A stretch of 64,000 nt of DNA from Phycobacter azelaicus (lineage in GTDB: Bacteria > Pseudomonadota > Alphaproteobacteria > Rhodobacterales > Rhodobacteraceae). The position numbers and the translations under genes were made by a program. The stretch lies in NCBI RefSeq assembly GCF_014884385.1, contig NZ_WKFH01000003.1:1763501-1827500 (forward strand), written 5' to 3'. The notes below the pieces were generated by a model. It saw nothing but the letters and a program-made list of their open reading frames with translations. It was not told where the DNA came from and did not search any database. Shown piece by piece: positions 45,489-54,024 of this stretch (positions are counted from its first letter, which is position 1; every line of letters begins with the position of its first letter).

Positions 45489-47296
45489 TTCTCCTCCGTC
45501 TTGGCGTCGCGCTTGAGGCTCGACTTGATGTTGCCGAAGACGTCCGGCTTGTACCCGTGGTGACGCATGATCAGGTACTGCTGGATAAAGGTGATGGTGT
45601 TGTTCGCGATCCAGTAGACGACAAGACCCGAAGCAAAACCACCCAGCATGAACATGAAGACCCAAGGCATCCAGGCAAAGATCATCTTTTGCGTCGGATC
45701 AGTGGGCGCCGGGTTCAGTTTTTGCTGCAGCCACATCGACACGCCCAAAAGGATGGGCAGGATACCGATAAAGATCAGCGACAGAATGCTCTCGGGGCCG
45801 GGCGCTGCAAAGGGCAGCAGGCCAAAGAAGTTCATGAGCGAAGTTGGGTCCGGCGCGCTGAGGTCCTGGAAGGGGCCAAAGAACGGTGCGTGGCGCAACT
45901 CGAGCGTGACGAAGATTACCTTGTAGAGCGAAAAGAAGATCGGGATCTGAATCAGGATCGGCAGACAGCCCGCAGCGGGATTCACCTTTTCCTTCTTGTA
46001 GAGCTCCATCATCTCCTTTTGCAGCTTCTGGCGATCGTCGCCAGCGCGCTCTTTCAGCTTCTCCATCTCGGGCTGCAGTTCCTTCATCTTTGCCATGGAG
46101 GCGTAGGACTTATAGGCCAGCGGGAAGACGAGGATCTTGATGAAGATGGTCAGGCCAATGATCGCCCAGCCCATGTTTCCGATCAGGGCATTGAGCCAGT
46201 GCAGCACTGCAAAGATCGGCTTGGTCAGGAAGAAGAACCAGCCCCAGTCAATGCTGTCGAGGAAGCCTTCGATCCCATCTTTTTCATAGCCGCGGATGGT
46301 TGCCCATTCCTTGGCACCGGAAAACAGCATGGTGGTCACTTCGGCGGACTGACCATCGGCCAAAGACTGCGTGGGCAGCACGATGTCGGTCTGGTAGATC
46401 TCGCGGCGCTCGTCGTATTTCGCGATCGAGCGGAAGCTTTGACCCGGCTCGGGCACCAGCGTGGACATCCAGTAATGATCGGTAAAGCCGATCCAACCGT
46501 TGGTTTCGATCTGCTTCACCTCGGCGCGCGCGCCATCGCGCGGGTCGGGTTCGAAATCGACCATGTCATCATAGTCGATCTCGGACAGCTCGCCGTCGGC
46601 CATACCGACAACGCCTTCGTGCAGGATGAAGAAGTTCTTGAGGTCTGCGGGTTCACCATGGCGGGCCAGCGTGCCGTAGGGGGCCAGCGAAACTGTGGCA
46701 CCGCTTGCGTTCTGAACGGACTGGGTTACCGAGAACAGGTAGTCTTCATCCACCGAGATGGTGCGGGTAAATGTCAGTCCCTTACCATTGTCCCAGGTCA
46801 GAGTGACTGGGGTGTCAGGCGTCAGGGTTTGCGTCTCGTCTGCGGTCCAGACGGTGTTGGCGCCCGGGACGTCCTCAAAGGTTAGGCCAGCGCCCGGCGC
46901 CCAACCATAAAGCGCGTAAAAGGCTTCGGGTTGACCGACCGGTGTCAGCACGTGGACGATATCCGCATCCTCATCCAGGGATTCGCGGTAGTCTTTCAGG
47001 GCAAGATCGTCGATGCGTCCGCCCTGCAGCGAGATGCTACCCGCTAGGCGCTCTGTATCGATTCTCAGGCGTGGGGCGCTTGGCGCGTCTGCCTCGGCGC
47101 TTGGCTGTGTGCTGAAGGTAGCGTCGCTCTGAGCGACGGCCGGGGCGTTTGCGGTCGTGCTTTCCGGTGCCGTTTCAGTTGCGACCGGCTGTGGTGCCGT
47201 TTCGGGCTCCGGAGGTGGGAAAAAACTGTACCACCCGAGAATCACCAGGAAGCTGAGCGCTGTTGCGAGAATGAGATTCTTGTTCTGATCGTCCAT
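45485..47296 (-). CDS. yidC: Membrane protein insertase YidC
   Basis: This 603-residue inner-membrane insertase works alone or with Sec. An N-terminal anchor (KNLILATALSFLVILGWY) leads to a proline- and glutamate-rich linker, a large periplasmic beta domain (about 60-355), then five C-terminal helices with the charged loop KMKELQPEMEKLKERAGDD and KVNPAAGCLPILIQIPIFFS. The Gram-negative form with the big periplasmic domain is complete. The start MDDQNKNLI is family-typical; a longer frame was rejected. In many relatives yidD directly precedes yidC, but here several genes intervene. Confidence 0.96.
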   Translation of the reverse strand: MDDQNKNLILATALSFLVILGWYSFFPPPEPETAPQPVATETAPESTTANAPAVAQSDATFSTQPSAEADAPSAPRLRIDTERLAGSISLQGGRIDDLALKDYRESLDEDADIVHVLTPVGQPEAFYALYGWAPGAGLTFEDVPGANTVWTADETQTLTPDTPVTLTWDNGKGLTFTRTISVDEDYLFSVTQSVQNASGATVSLAPYGTLARHGEPADLKNFFILHEGVVGMADGELSEIDYDDMVDFEPDPRDGARAEVKQIETNGWIGFTDHYWMSTLVPEPGQSFRSIAKYDERREIYQTDIVLPTQSLADGQSAEVTTMLFSGAKEWATIRGYEKDGIEGFLDSIDWGWFFFLTKPIFAVLHWLNALIGNMGWAIIGLTIFIKILVFPLAYKSYASMAKMKELQPEMEKLKERAGDDRQKLQKEMMELYKKEKVNPAAGCLPILIQIPIFFSLYKVIFVTLELRHAPFFGPFQDLSAPDPTSLMNFFGLLPFAAPGPESILSLIFIGILPILLGVSMWLQQKLNPAPTDPTQKMIFAWMPWVFMFMLGGFASGLVVYWIANNTITFIQQYLIMRHHGYKPDVFGNIKSSLKRDAKTEEK

Positions 47297-47431
47297 TGGG
47301 GACCGCCACCTCGTGCATGGAATGACAGGGTGTGGTTCAACAGAGGTGAGCCGCAAAGGTCAAGCGGAATCGGGAAAATCGACGGCGTCATAGCGCCGCC
47401 GACCCGGGGTTTCCTACGGAAATTTGCGATT

Positions 47432-48976
47432 TCAGGGGTTCTGACGCCCGATTACAGGTGCGTCCTGCAGTTTGGCCTGATGCGCAGTCATCCAGTCGAG
47501 TGTCTGGTCAAAGGGCATGGGACGGCCGATGCCAAAGCCCTGAACATGATCGCATCCCAGTTGTGACAGCAGCGCATGTTCCCCAACGGTTTCCACACCT
47601 TCGGCGAGCGTTTCGAGGTCAAGGCGTTCGGCCATGGTCAGGATCGCCGCGATCAGTTTCTGCTGTTCGGGGTCGCGGTCCGATTTCATCACGAAGGAGC
47701 GGTCGATCTTGATGCGCGATATATTGAAACGGCGCACGGCAGAGATTGATGCGTGGCCGGTGCCAAAGTCATCCAGCTCGATTCGGCAGCCCATCGCGCT
47801 GAGTGCGGCGATATTGCGGGTAACCACATCGTCAGGCTGATCGGTCATCACGGTTTCCAGCACCTCGACCGAGAGACGGTCCGGCGACAGCCCAAAGCGC
47901 TCGAGTTCCCAGCGCACATTATCGGCAAGACCCGGATTGCGAAGCTCTTGGGTGGCAAAGTTCACGCCAACCGAGGGCACTTCGACCCCGGCGGCATCCC
48001 AGGCCTTCATCGCGGTCAGGGAGTGAAACAGCATCACTTGGCTCAACCGTTCCATCAGGCCGGCCTCTTCGAGGGCAGGCAGGAAGCTGTTTGGCGGAAT
48101 GAGACCCCGGACCGGGTGCATCCAGCGGGCAAGCGCCTCAAAACCCGAAACGCGGCCTGTGTCAGTGGAAATCTGTGGCTGAAACCAGGGCACGATCTGA
48201 CCCGACTCCAAAGCCTCTGCAGCTTCCTCCCGCAAATTGCAGCGCGCCTTGTTGCGGTGGTAGATGTCCGCCGAATAGACGCGGATGCCAGAGGGGCCGT
48301 TCTGTTGGGCATCGGCCAGGGCCGTGGCTGCTGCGCTGGTCCAGTCCGATGGCTTCGCGCCTGGCGCGCGACTGCGCATGCAGAACCCGATCGAGCAGGA
48401 GACATAAACGGACGTGCCATCAAGGCTGATCGGTTCTTCAACGGCTGATTGCATCCGCCCTGAAAGCTGAACGCAGGATTCCAGATCCAGCTGCAGAACG
48501 GGGGTCAGGCAGACGCCGAATTTGCTGTCACCGATCCGCGCTACGGTGTCCTTGTTGCGCAGGGTGCTTGCGATGCGATCACCGCAGCGCTGAATGATCT
48601 GGTCGCCGGCTTCCTGGCCATAGCGGTCGACGATGTCTTTGAAGTCGTCGATTTCAATCAGGTAGATGACCGACCTGAGGCCTGTGTCGCTGGTTTCCTC
48701 GAACACCTCGCGCACTTCGGTTTCAAATCCTTCACGCAGGATCATGCCGGTGATGCTGTCGCGCGGTGTGCCAAGGCTGCGGGAACGATCAAAGCCTCCA
48801 AGTGCCGCAAAAAGCACCGGTAGACCAAGTGCAACCCACAACAGAGCCGCCTCACCGCCAAGCCAGAAGGTCGCCAGCGTCAAGGCAGGCAGGAAAGCCA
48901 GCACCGGAGGCGTGAACAACGCCGGGGCTACTTTTCTCCTGAAGCGCGTCAGCAGACCTGATTGGAATTTGGGCAT
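47432..48976 (-). CDS. Membrane protein with degenerate GGDEF and intact EAL domain (probable c-di-GMP phosphodiesterase)
   Basis: This 514-residue signalling protein has two N-terminal membrane helices (about 22-65), a GGDEF-like domain (about 75-240) and an EAL domain (about 260-505). The cyclase signature is replaced by IGDSKF, so c-di-GMP synthesis is unlikely. The EAL domain keeps EALARW, VEVLETVMTD, LDDFGTGHAS, IKIDRSFV and TLAEGVET, so hydrolysis of c-di-GMP is expected. The start MPKFQSG was preferred because AAAGG precedes it; a GTG eight codons earlier is possible. It lies downstream of ttcA on the same strand. Confidence 0.9.
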   Translation of the reverse strand: MPKFQSGLLTRFRRKVAPALFTPPVLAFLPALTLATFWLGGEAALLWVALGLPVLFAALGGFDRSRSLGTPRDSITGMILREGFETEVREVFEETSDTGLRSVIYLIEIDDFKDIVDRYGQEAGDQIIQRCGDRIASTLRNKDTVARIGDSKFGVCLTPVLQLDLESCVQLSGRMQSAVEEPISLDGTSVYVSCSIGFCMRSRAPGAKPSDWTSAAATALADAQQNGPSGIRVYSADIYHRNKARCNLREEAAEALESGQIVPWFQPQISTDTGRVSGFEALARWMHPVRGLIPPNSFLPALEEAGLMERLSQVMLFHSLTAMKAWDAAGVEVPSVGVNFATQELRNPGLADNVRWELERFGLSPDRLSVEVLETVMTDQPDDVVTRNIAALSAMGCRIELDDFGTGHASISAVRRFNISRIKIDRSFVMKSDRDPEQQKLIAAILTMAERLDLETLAEGVETVGEHALLSQLGCDHVQGFGIGRPMPFDQTLDWMTAHQAKLQDAPVIGRQNP

Positions 48977-49042
48977 GAGCAGACCTTTCCCCTTCAGCAC
49001 ATGGGTGCAGGTTGAGACTAGGGGCTGCTTCTGACTGCGGAG

Positions 49043-49930
49043 TTAACGCAAAGCGGGAATCTCGTCCGAATCTGAGGTCTCGACAGTGTTTTTCAGCTCC
49101 AAACCGGCAAAATCGAACAATTTTGGGTCCAAAAGGTGAGATGGGCGCGCATTCATCAGCGCTCGGAACATCACCTGACGGCGTCCAGGACTGTTTGATT
49201 CCCACTGGTCGAGGATCTGTTTGACCTGCTGACGCTGCAGCCCGTCCTGACTGCCGCAAAGGTCGCAGGGAATGATTGGGTAATTCATGGCCTTGGCGAA
49301 TTTTTCGCAATCAGCCTCGGCCACATGTGCGAGGGGACGAAACACGAACAGGTCGCCTTCTTCATTGACAAGTTTCGGTGGCATAGTGGCCAGACGGCCA
49401 CCATGGAACAGGTTCATGAAGAAGGTCTCCAGAATGTCGTCGCGATGATGTCCCAGAACCACGGCCGAACAGCCTTCTTCGCGGGCAATCCGGTACAGAT
49501 TGCCGCGCCGTAGCCGCGAGCAGAGCGCGCAATAGGTGCGGCCCTGCGGCACCTTGTCGACGACAATGCTGTAGGTGTCCTGGTACTCGATCCGGTGTGG
49601 CACGCCCATCTTTTCCAGAAACTCCGGCAGAACCGTGGCCGGAAAGCCCGGCTGGCCCTGATCCAGATTGCAGGCCAGAAGATCCACCGGCAGAAGGCCG
49701 CGCCATTTCAGTTCGTAAAGCACCGCGAGCAGCGTATAGCTGTCCTTGCCGCCGGACAGGCAGACCAGCCAGCGCGGCGTACTGCCATCGGCGCGGCGTT
49801 CCACCATACCGTATTGTTCAATCGCCTCACGGGCATAGCGTACGATGCGTTTGCGCAGCTTCTTGAACTCGGTGGTAGAGGGCGCACCGGCAAATAGTGG
49901 GTGGATTTCGTCCAGATCATCATCAAGCAT
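49043..49930 (-). CDS. ttcA: tRNA 2-thiocytidine synthetase TtcA
   Basis: TtcA thiolates cytidine 32 of certain tRNAs using an iron-sulfur cluster. The 295-residue protein has the PP-loop SGGKDS (59-64), the cluster/active-site pair C134-x2-C137 ([10 protein letters not shown]), and a later C222-x2-C225 (CDLCGS). [22 protein letters not shown] is diagnostic. It is transcribed on the minus strand just downstream of the rpmH-rnpA-yidD block but separated from it by a plus-strand lipoprotein gene. tRNA-Arg(ACG), a known TtcA substrate type, is encoded at 55.5 kb. Confidence 0.94.
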   Translation of the reverse strand: MLDDDLDEIHPLFAGAPSTTEFKKLRKRIVRYAREAIEQYGMVERRADGSTPRWLVCLSGGKDSYTLLAVLYELKWRGLLPVDLLACNLDQGQPGFPATVLPEFLEKMGVPHRIEYQDTYSIVVDKVPQGRTYCALCSRLRRGNLYRIAREEGCSAVVLGHHRDDILETFFMNLFHGGRLATMPPKLVNEEGDLFVFRPLAHVAEADCEKFAKAMNYPIIPCDLCGSQDGLQRQQVKQILDQWESNSPGRRQVMFRALMNARPSHLLDPKLFDFAGLELKNTVETSDSDEIPALR

Positions 49931-50047
49931 GACGGCCCCCTAGCCGCTGAAACGCCTTTTGCCAAGAAGAATCCGTGAAACCTGTTCCGAAGCGCCGCCC
50001 GTGTCATCCAAACCTGCTTTCGCAGCGTAGACCCTCAAAAGGAGACG

Positions 50048-50587
50048 ATGATGCGAGCACTAGTGGTCTGCGCCTATGCGCTGGTTCTTGGGGTTTTCCT
50101 GTCGGCCTGTGGTCGTCCCGACCTTGGGGATGAGACGCTGAGCGACAAGCAACTGAACCTCGAAGAGTACTTTGATGGACGCACAGTGGCCTATGGTCAG
50201 TTCACGGATCGGTTCGGAACCGTGCGGCGGCGTTTCAAGGTCGAAATCGATGGTACTTGGGATGGCAACACGCTGACCCTGGTAGAAGATTTCCAATATG
50301 CCGATGGCGGCACGGAACAGCGAATCTGGTCGCTGACAAAAACAGGCGAGGAGAGCTGGCAGGGCACCGCCGAGGGCGTTCAGGGCGTCGCAACGGGCGA
50401 AGAGAGTGGCGATACTTTCAACTGGCGCTATACCATCGATCTGCCGATGCCGGATGGTGACACGATGCGGGTCAGCTTTGATGACTGGATGTGGCTCCTG
50501 GAAGACGGACGCCTTCTGAACAAGGCCTACATGAGCCGCTTTGGCGTGACGCTGGGCGAGGTGACCATTTTCTTCGAGAAGAAATAG
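50048..50587 (+). CDS. DUF3833 family lipoprotein
   Basis: This 179-residue protein has a lipoprotein signal ending LSACG, so it is probably lipidated on C21 and attached to a membrane. The rest is a beta-rich domain of the DUF3833 type (LNLEEYFDGRTVAYGQFTDR, RRFKVEIDGTWDGNTLTLVE, VSFDDWMWLLEDGRLLNKAY). Function is unknown. AAAAGGAGA precedes two adjacent ATG codons. It is a lone plus-strand gene inserted between yidD and ttcA. Confidence 0.85.
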   Translation: MMRALVVCAYALVLGVFLSACGRPDLGDETLSDKQLNLEEYFDGRTVAYGQFTDRFGTVRRRFKVEIDGTWDGNTLTLVEDFQYADGGTEQRIWSLTKTGEESWQGTAEGVQGVATGEESGDTFNWRYTIDLPMPDGDTMRVSFDDWMWLLEDGRLLNKAYMSRFGVTLGEVTIFFEKK

Positions 50588-50591
50588 CCAA

Positions 50592-50846
50592 TCAGTTGTC
50601 CGGTGGTGCGGGGGGGTGGGCATTCTTGTCTGGAACCGGGTCGTAGCCATCCCCGCCAAACGGGTGGCAGCGCCCAATCCGCCGCGCTGCAAGCCAGGTA
50701 CCCTTTATCGCTCCGTGCTTTTCCAGAGCCTCAAGCGCATAGGCAGAGCAGGTGGGCTGATACCGGCAGTTAAAACCGACCCATGGGCTGAAGATCAGCC
50801 GATAGGCGTGCACGGGCAACGCTATGAGACGGGCAAAGGGTGACAT
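50592..50846 (-). CDS. yidD: Membrane protein insertion efficiency factor YidD
   Basis: This 84-residue YidD protein aids YidC-dependent insertion. The diagnostic cysteine-containing core is FSPWVGFNCRYQPTCSAYAL followed by HGAIKGTWLAARRIGRCHPF and GGDGYDPVP. It is 49 bp downstream of rnpA on the same strand and converges on the DUF3833 gene with 4 bp between stops. Confidence 0.95.
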   Translation of the reverse strand: MSPFARLIALPVHAYRLIFSPWVGFNCRYQPTCSAYALEALEKHGAIKGTWLAARRIGRCHPFGGDGYDPVPDKNAHPPAPPDN

Positions 50847-50895
50847 GCGCTCTAGATAGGCCCCGATGACCTTGCATGAAAGTCCCGCGGCCAGA

Positions 50896-51321
50896 TCAGC
50901 CGTGAATTTTCCTGAGGGCGTAGATAAGATCCCGCTTCAACTCTTCGAAGGGGCGCTGGGCCGTGTCCTGCGCACGCCCGATCAATACATAGTCCCAACC
51001 GGCACGGCCATGTGCGGGCAGCACCATGCGGGCCACTTCACGCAGCCGGCGCTTGGCGCGGTTGCGGGCAACCGCATTGCCGACTTTCTTGGAGCAGGTA
51101 AAGCCGACGCGAATCCCGCCATCATCACGGCGGTTGCGCCCCTGAACCATCATGCCCTTGCTGCCCTGACGGCGCGCGCGCGCTGCCGCAAGAAAATCAC
51201 GGCGTTTGGTGATGACTTCGATGTTGGTCAGTGGTTTGGCATCATCCAGACAAACGGAAACCGCCGAAGGCGTATCCCTCGTGTCGGCAGAGCCGTCCTT
51301 GGGAGCCTTCGGCGGTGTCAT
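50896..51321 (-). CDS. rnpA: Ribonuclease P protein component
   Basis: RnpA is the basic protein of RNase P, which matures tRNA 5' ends. The 141-residue protein has VGFTCSKKVGNAVARNRAKR followed by RLREVAR, the RNR signature that binds RNase P RNA. An N-terminal extension of about 35 residues precedes the conserved ITKRRDFLAAARARR; a shorter start is possible but no internal ATG fits better. It follows rpmH by 29 bp and precedes yidD. Confidence 0.93.
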   Translation of the reverse strand: MTPPKAPKDGSADTRDTPSAVSVCLDDAKPLTNIEVITKRRDFLAAARARRQGSKGMMVQGRNRRDDGGIRVGFTCSKKVGNAVARNRAKRRLREVARMVLPAHGRAGWDYVLIGRAQDTAQRPFEELKRDLIYALRKIHG

Positions 51322-51350
51322 TCCGTCAACGCGTGCAGCGTAGCGCGAAC

Positions 51351-51485
51351 TTATGCGCTCAGCTCTTTGCGGCCACGTGCGCGGCGTGCGTTCAGGATCT
51401 TGCGGCCTGCCTTGGTGGCCATGCGCGCACGGAAGCCGTGGCGGCGTTTGCGAACCAGGTTCGAAGGCTGATAGGTGCGTTTCAT
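51351..51485 (-). CDS. rpmH: 50S ribosomal protein L34
   Basis: A 44-residue frame on the minus strand reads [20 protein letters not shown] and ends RGRKELSA, a full-length L34. Being so short it is easily missed. ATG at 51485-51483, TAA at 51353-51351. It is the first gene of the rpmH-rnpA-yidD transcript, 29 bp before rnpA. Confidence 0.97.
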   Translation of the reverse strand: MKRTYQPSNLVRKRRHGFRARMATKAGRKILNARRARGRKELSA

Positions 51486-51829
51486 CGCTCCGGTCTCCAC
51501 ATTATGTCATCGGGCGCGGCGCGGAATCGCCTGCCGGGTGTAATCTCGAAGCCCGGTCTTTAGGAGGGATCGGACGCCAAGTCAAACCCATTGGCTGGGT
51601 TTTTCGCTGCTTTTCGCGCCCGAGGGCAGCATTTATGTCAAAAAACTGCGTCGACATCCGCTATGGAGCCTTTGAACGGGCCAAATATTACAGAGGGCCA
51701 CCCGGGTGGCGGAAATTCTCACAAATACTATGTCCGGTGATCAAGCGCCCGTGAACTGCTATGCCGCGGGCGTGCACAGGGGCCATATTGGCCTTAGGAC
51801 GCAGGGCGACACAAGCGAGGCAGAGAGAC
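51486..51829. other. 344-bp divergent intergenic region between rpmH and the TVP38 gene
   Basis: The gap must hold the promoters of the minus-strand rpmH block and the plus-strand TVP38 gene. The one clear structure is a hairpin AAACCCA (51584-51590) with TGGGTTT (51596-51602) and a T-rich flank, terminator-like on the plus strand although no plus-strand gene ends there. I see no convincing coding sequence or RNA gene. Confidence 0.6.
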
Positions 51830-52588
51830 ATGAGCAACGGAACCGATTCAAAACCAAGCCCGCAAAAGAAGGGGCTGGCCCGGCATTTGCCACTGATTGT
51901 CGTTGCCATCGTCGCAATCATCGGTGCGGTCACACTCAATGACTATCTGACCTTTGATACCCTGCGCGACAATCGCGAGGCGCTCTTGGGCTTTCGGGAT
52001 CAGAACTACCTCGGACTGGCTGCCGCCTTTGCTGCCATCTACATCGTGATGGTCGTCTTTTCACTTCCCGGTGCGGCGGTGGCCTCGGTAACCGGGGGGT
52101 TCCTGTTCGGTCTCGCCATGGGGACTGCCTTGAATGTGGTGTCGGCCACGATTGGCGCTGCCGGTATTTTCCTGGCGGCGCGCTGGGGCTTGGGCGAGAT
52201 GCTGTCCGCCCGGTTCGAGGCGGCCGAAGGACGGGTGCAGATGCTGAAACATGCGTTGCGCCAGAACGAGATCGAGGTGCTCTTGCTGTTGCGGCTGGTG
52301 CCTGCGGTGCCGTTCTTTGTGGCGAATCTCCTGCCGGCCATGGTGGGCGTGAAGTTCGGCAACTTTCTGTGGACCACTGCGCTGGGCATCATCCCCGGTG
52401 CTATCGTCTTTACCTGGATCGGGGTTGGCGTTGGTGCCGTGTTCGACAGGGGGGAGGACCCTGACCTGTCGCTCTTGTGGGAGCCACATATCATCGGCCC
52501 GATTCTGGGGCTCTGCGTTCTGGCCGCCATGCCAATCATTGTGAAATCTCTGCGCGGCAAACCGCCCCGCAACACGCCGGAGGCCTGA
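51830..52588 (+). CDS. TVP38/TMEM64 family membrane protein (VTT domain)
   Basis: This 252-residue inner-membrane protein of the DedA-like VTT superfamily has about five to six helices. The conserved core is SLPGAAVASVTGGFLFGLAM and the second motif includes LRLVPAVPFFVANLLPAMVG. Members are linked to lipid scrambling or transport, but the role in bacteria is largely open. The start MSNGTDSKP has GAGG/GAGA upstream. It is followed after 2 bp by a flavoprotein disulfide reductase, a pairing common in proteobacteria that suggests a shared, unknown job. Confidence 0.88.
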   Translation: MSNGTDSKPSPQKKGLARHLPLIVVAIVAIIGAVTLNDYLTFDTLRDNREALLGFRDQNYLGLAAAFAAIYIVMVVFSLPGAAVASVTGGFLFGLAMGTALNVVSATIGAAGIFLAARWGLGEMLSARFEAAEGRVQMLKHALRQNEIEVLLLLRLVPAVPFFVANLLPAMVGVKFGNFLWTTALGIIPGAIVFTWIGVGVGAVFDRGEDPDLSLLWEPHIIGPILGLCVLAAMPIIVKSLRGKPPRNTPEA

Positions 52589-52590
52589 TC

Positions 52591-54009
52591 ATGCCCAGTA
52601 TCACATGTGATTTGTTGGTGATTGGGGCGGGCTCTGGTGGTCTGTCGGTTGCGGCCGGGGCAAGCCAGATGGGCGCGGATGTCGTGCTGCTGGAAGGGCA
52701 TAAAATGGGCGGCGACTGCCTGAACTACGGCTGCGTTCCCTCTAAGGCGCTGCTAGCCAGCGCCAAGGCCGCCTATGGTCAGGCCCATTCCAGTGCTTTT
52801 GGCGTTGCCGACCAAGTGCCGCAGGTGGACTACGCTGCGGCAAAGGATCATGTGCGCGACGTGATCGAAACCATTGCCCCCGTGGACAGCCAGGAGCGCT
52901 TTGAAGGCTTTGGCGTGCGGGTGATCCGGGAGTTCGGCCGCTTCATTTCGCCGCGTGAGGTGGAGGCGGGCGAGGACGTGATCAAGGCACGGCGGGTCGT
53001 GATCGCGACCGGCTCTTCCCCGCTGGTGCCGCCGATTCCCGGGTTGGATCAGGTTCCTTACGAAACGAATGAGACCCTGTTCGATTTGCGCGAGCGCCCG
53101 GATCATCTGCTGATCATCGGTGGAGGCCCTATCGGCATGGAGATGGCGCAGGCCCACGTCCGCCTTGGCTGCAAGGTTACGGTCATCGAGGGTGGTACGG
53201 CTTTGGGCCGCGATGATCCCGAGGCCGCCGAGGTGGTTCTGGATCATCTGCGCAGCGAAGGCGTGGAAATCGTCGAGCAAGCGCTCGCGGCCGAGGTGCG
53301 CGGGCAGGCGGGCGCAATTGAGGTGGAAGCCAAAGACGGACGTATTTTCAAGGGCACACATCTTGTGGTGGCGGTGGGGCGCAAGGCGAATACCGAGCGG
53401 CTGAACCTTGAGGCCGCAGGCATTGAACAGACAAAGACCGGGATCAAGGTCGACGCCAGCCTGCGCACCACAAATCGCCGGGTCTATGCCATCGGAGATG
53501 TCGCGGGCGGGCTGCAATTCACTCATGTGGCCGGATACCACGCCGGGGTGATCATCCGCTCCAGCCTCTTTGGTCTGCCGTCAAAGGCAAGGACTGCGCA
53601 TATCCCCCGTGCGACCTACACCGACCCGGAACTGGCACAGGTCGGCCTGACCGAGGCCGAGGCGCGAGAGCAACATGGGGAGAGGCTTGAGATCGCGCGG
53701 TTCGATTACAGCCACAACGACCGCGCCCTGGCCGAGCGCAAGGCGAAGGGGTTTATCAAGGTGATGGTGGTCAAGGGGCGCCCCGTGGGCGTGACCATCG
53801 TGGGCCATCAGGCAGGAGAGCTGATCAATCTCTGGTCTCTGGTTCTGGCGAACAAGATGAAGATGAGCCAGGTTGCGGCCATGGTCTCTCCCTATCCGAC
53901 GATCGGAGAGGTAAACAAACGCGCAGCGGGGGCCTATTTCTCTCCGCGCCTATTTGATAATCCCAAGGTTGAACGCGTGGTCCGGTTTGTTCAACGCTGG
54001 ATCCCCTAG
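52591..54009 (+). CDS. FAD-dependent pyridine nucleotide-disulfide oxidoreductase (mercuric reductase/LPD-like)
   Basis: This 472-residue flavoprotein of the disulfide reductase family has the FAD motif GAGSGG (12-17), the redox pair C43/C48 in GGDCLNYGCVPSK, the NAD motif GGGPIGMEMAQ and the second FAD contact YAIGDVAGGLQFTHVA. The C-terminal HxxxxE-type region reads SPYPTIGE in place of the usual HPT, so the catalytic histidine of lipoamide dehydrogenase appears to be replaced. It lacks the N-terminal metal-binding domain and C-terminal CC of mercuric reductase. It is co-transcribed with the TVP38 gene; the substrate is unknown. Confidence 0.88.
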   Translation: MPSITCDLLVIGAGSGGLSVAAGASQMGADVVLLEGHKMGGDCLNYGCVPSKALLASAKAAYGQAHSSAFGVADQVPQVDYAAAKDHVRDVIETIAPVDSQERFEGFGVRVIREFGRFISPREVEAGEDVIKARRVVIATGSSPLVPPIPGLDQVPYETNETLFDLRERPDHLLIIGGGPIGMEMAQAHVRLGCKVTVIEGGTALGRDDPEAAEVVLDHLRSEGVEIVEQALAAEVRGQAGAIEVEAKDGRIFKGTHLVVAVGRKANTERLNLEAAGIEQTKTGIKVDASLRTTNRRVYAIGDVAGGLQFTHVAGYHAGVIIRSSLFGLPSKARTAHIPRATYTDPELAQVGLTEAEAREQHGERLEIARFDYSHNDRALAERKAKGFIKVMVVKGRPVGVTIVGHQAGELINLWSLVLANKMKMSQVAAMVSPYPTIGEVNKRAAGAYFSPRLFDNPKVERVVRFVQRWIP

Positions 54010-54024
54010 GCCGAAAGGGGCGCA

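Noticed and set aside
45557..46885. Long plus-strand open frame opposite yidC
   Set aside because: No recognisable domain, low-complexity composition, and yidC is unmistakable on the other strand.
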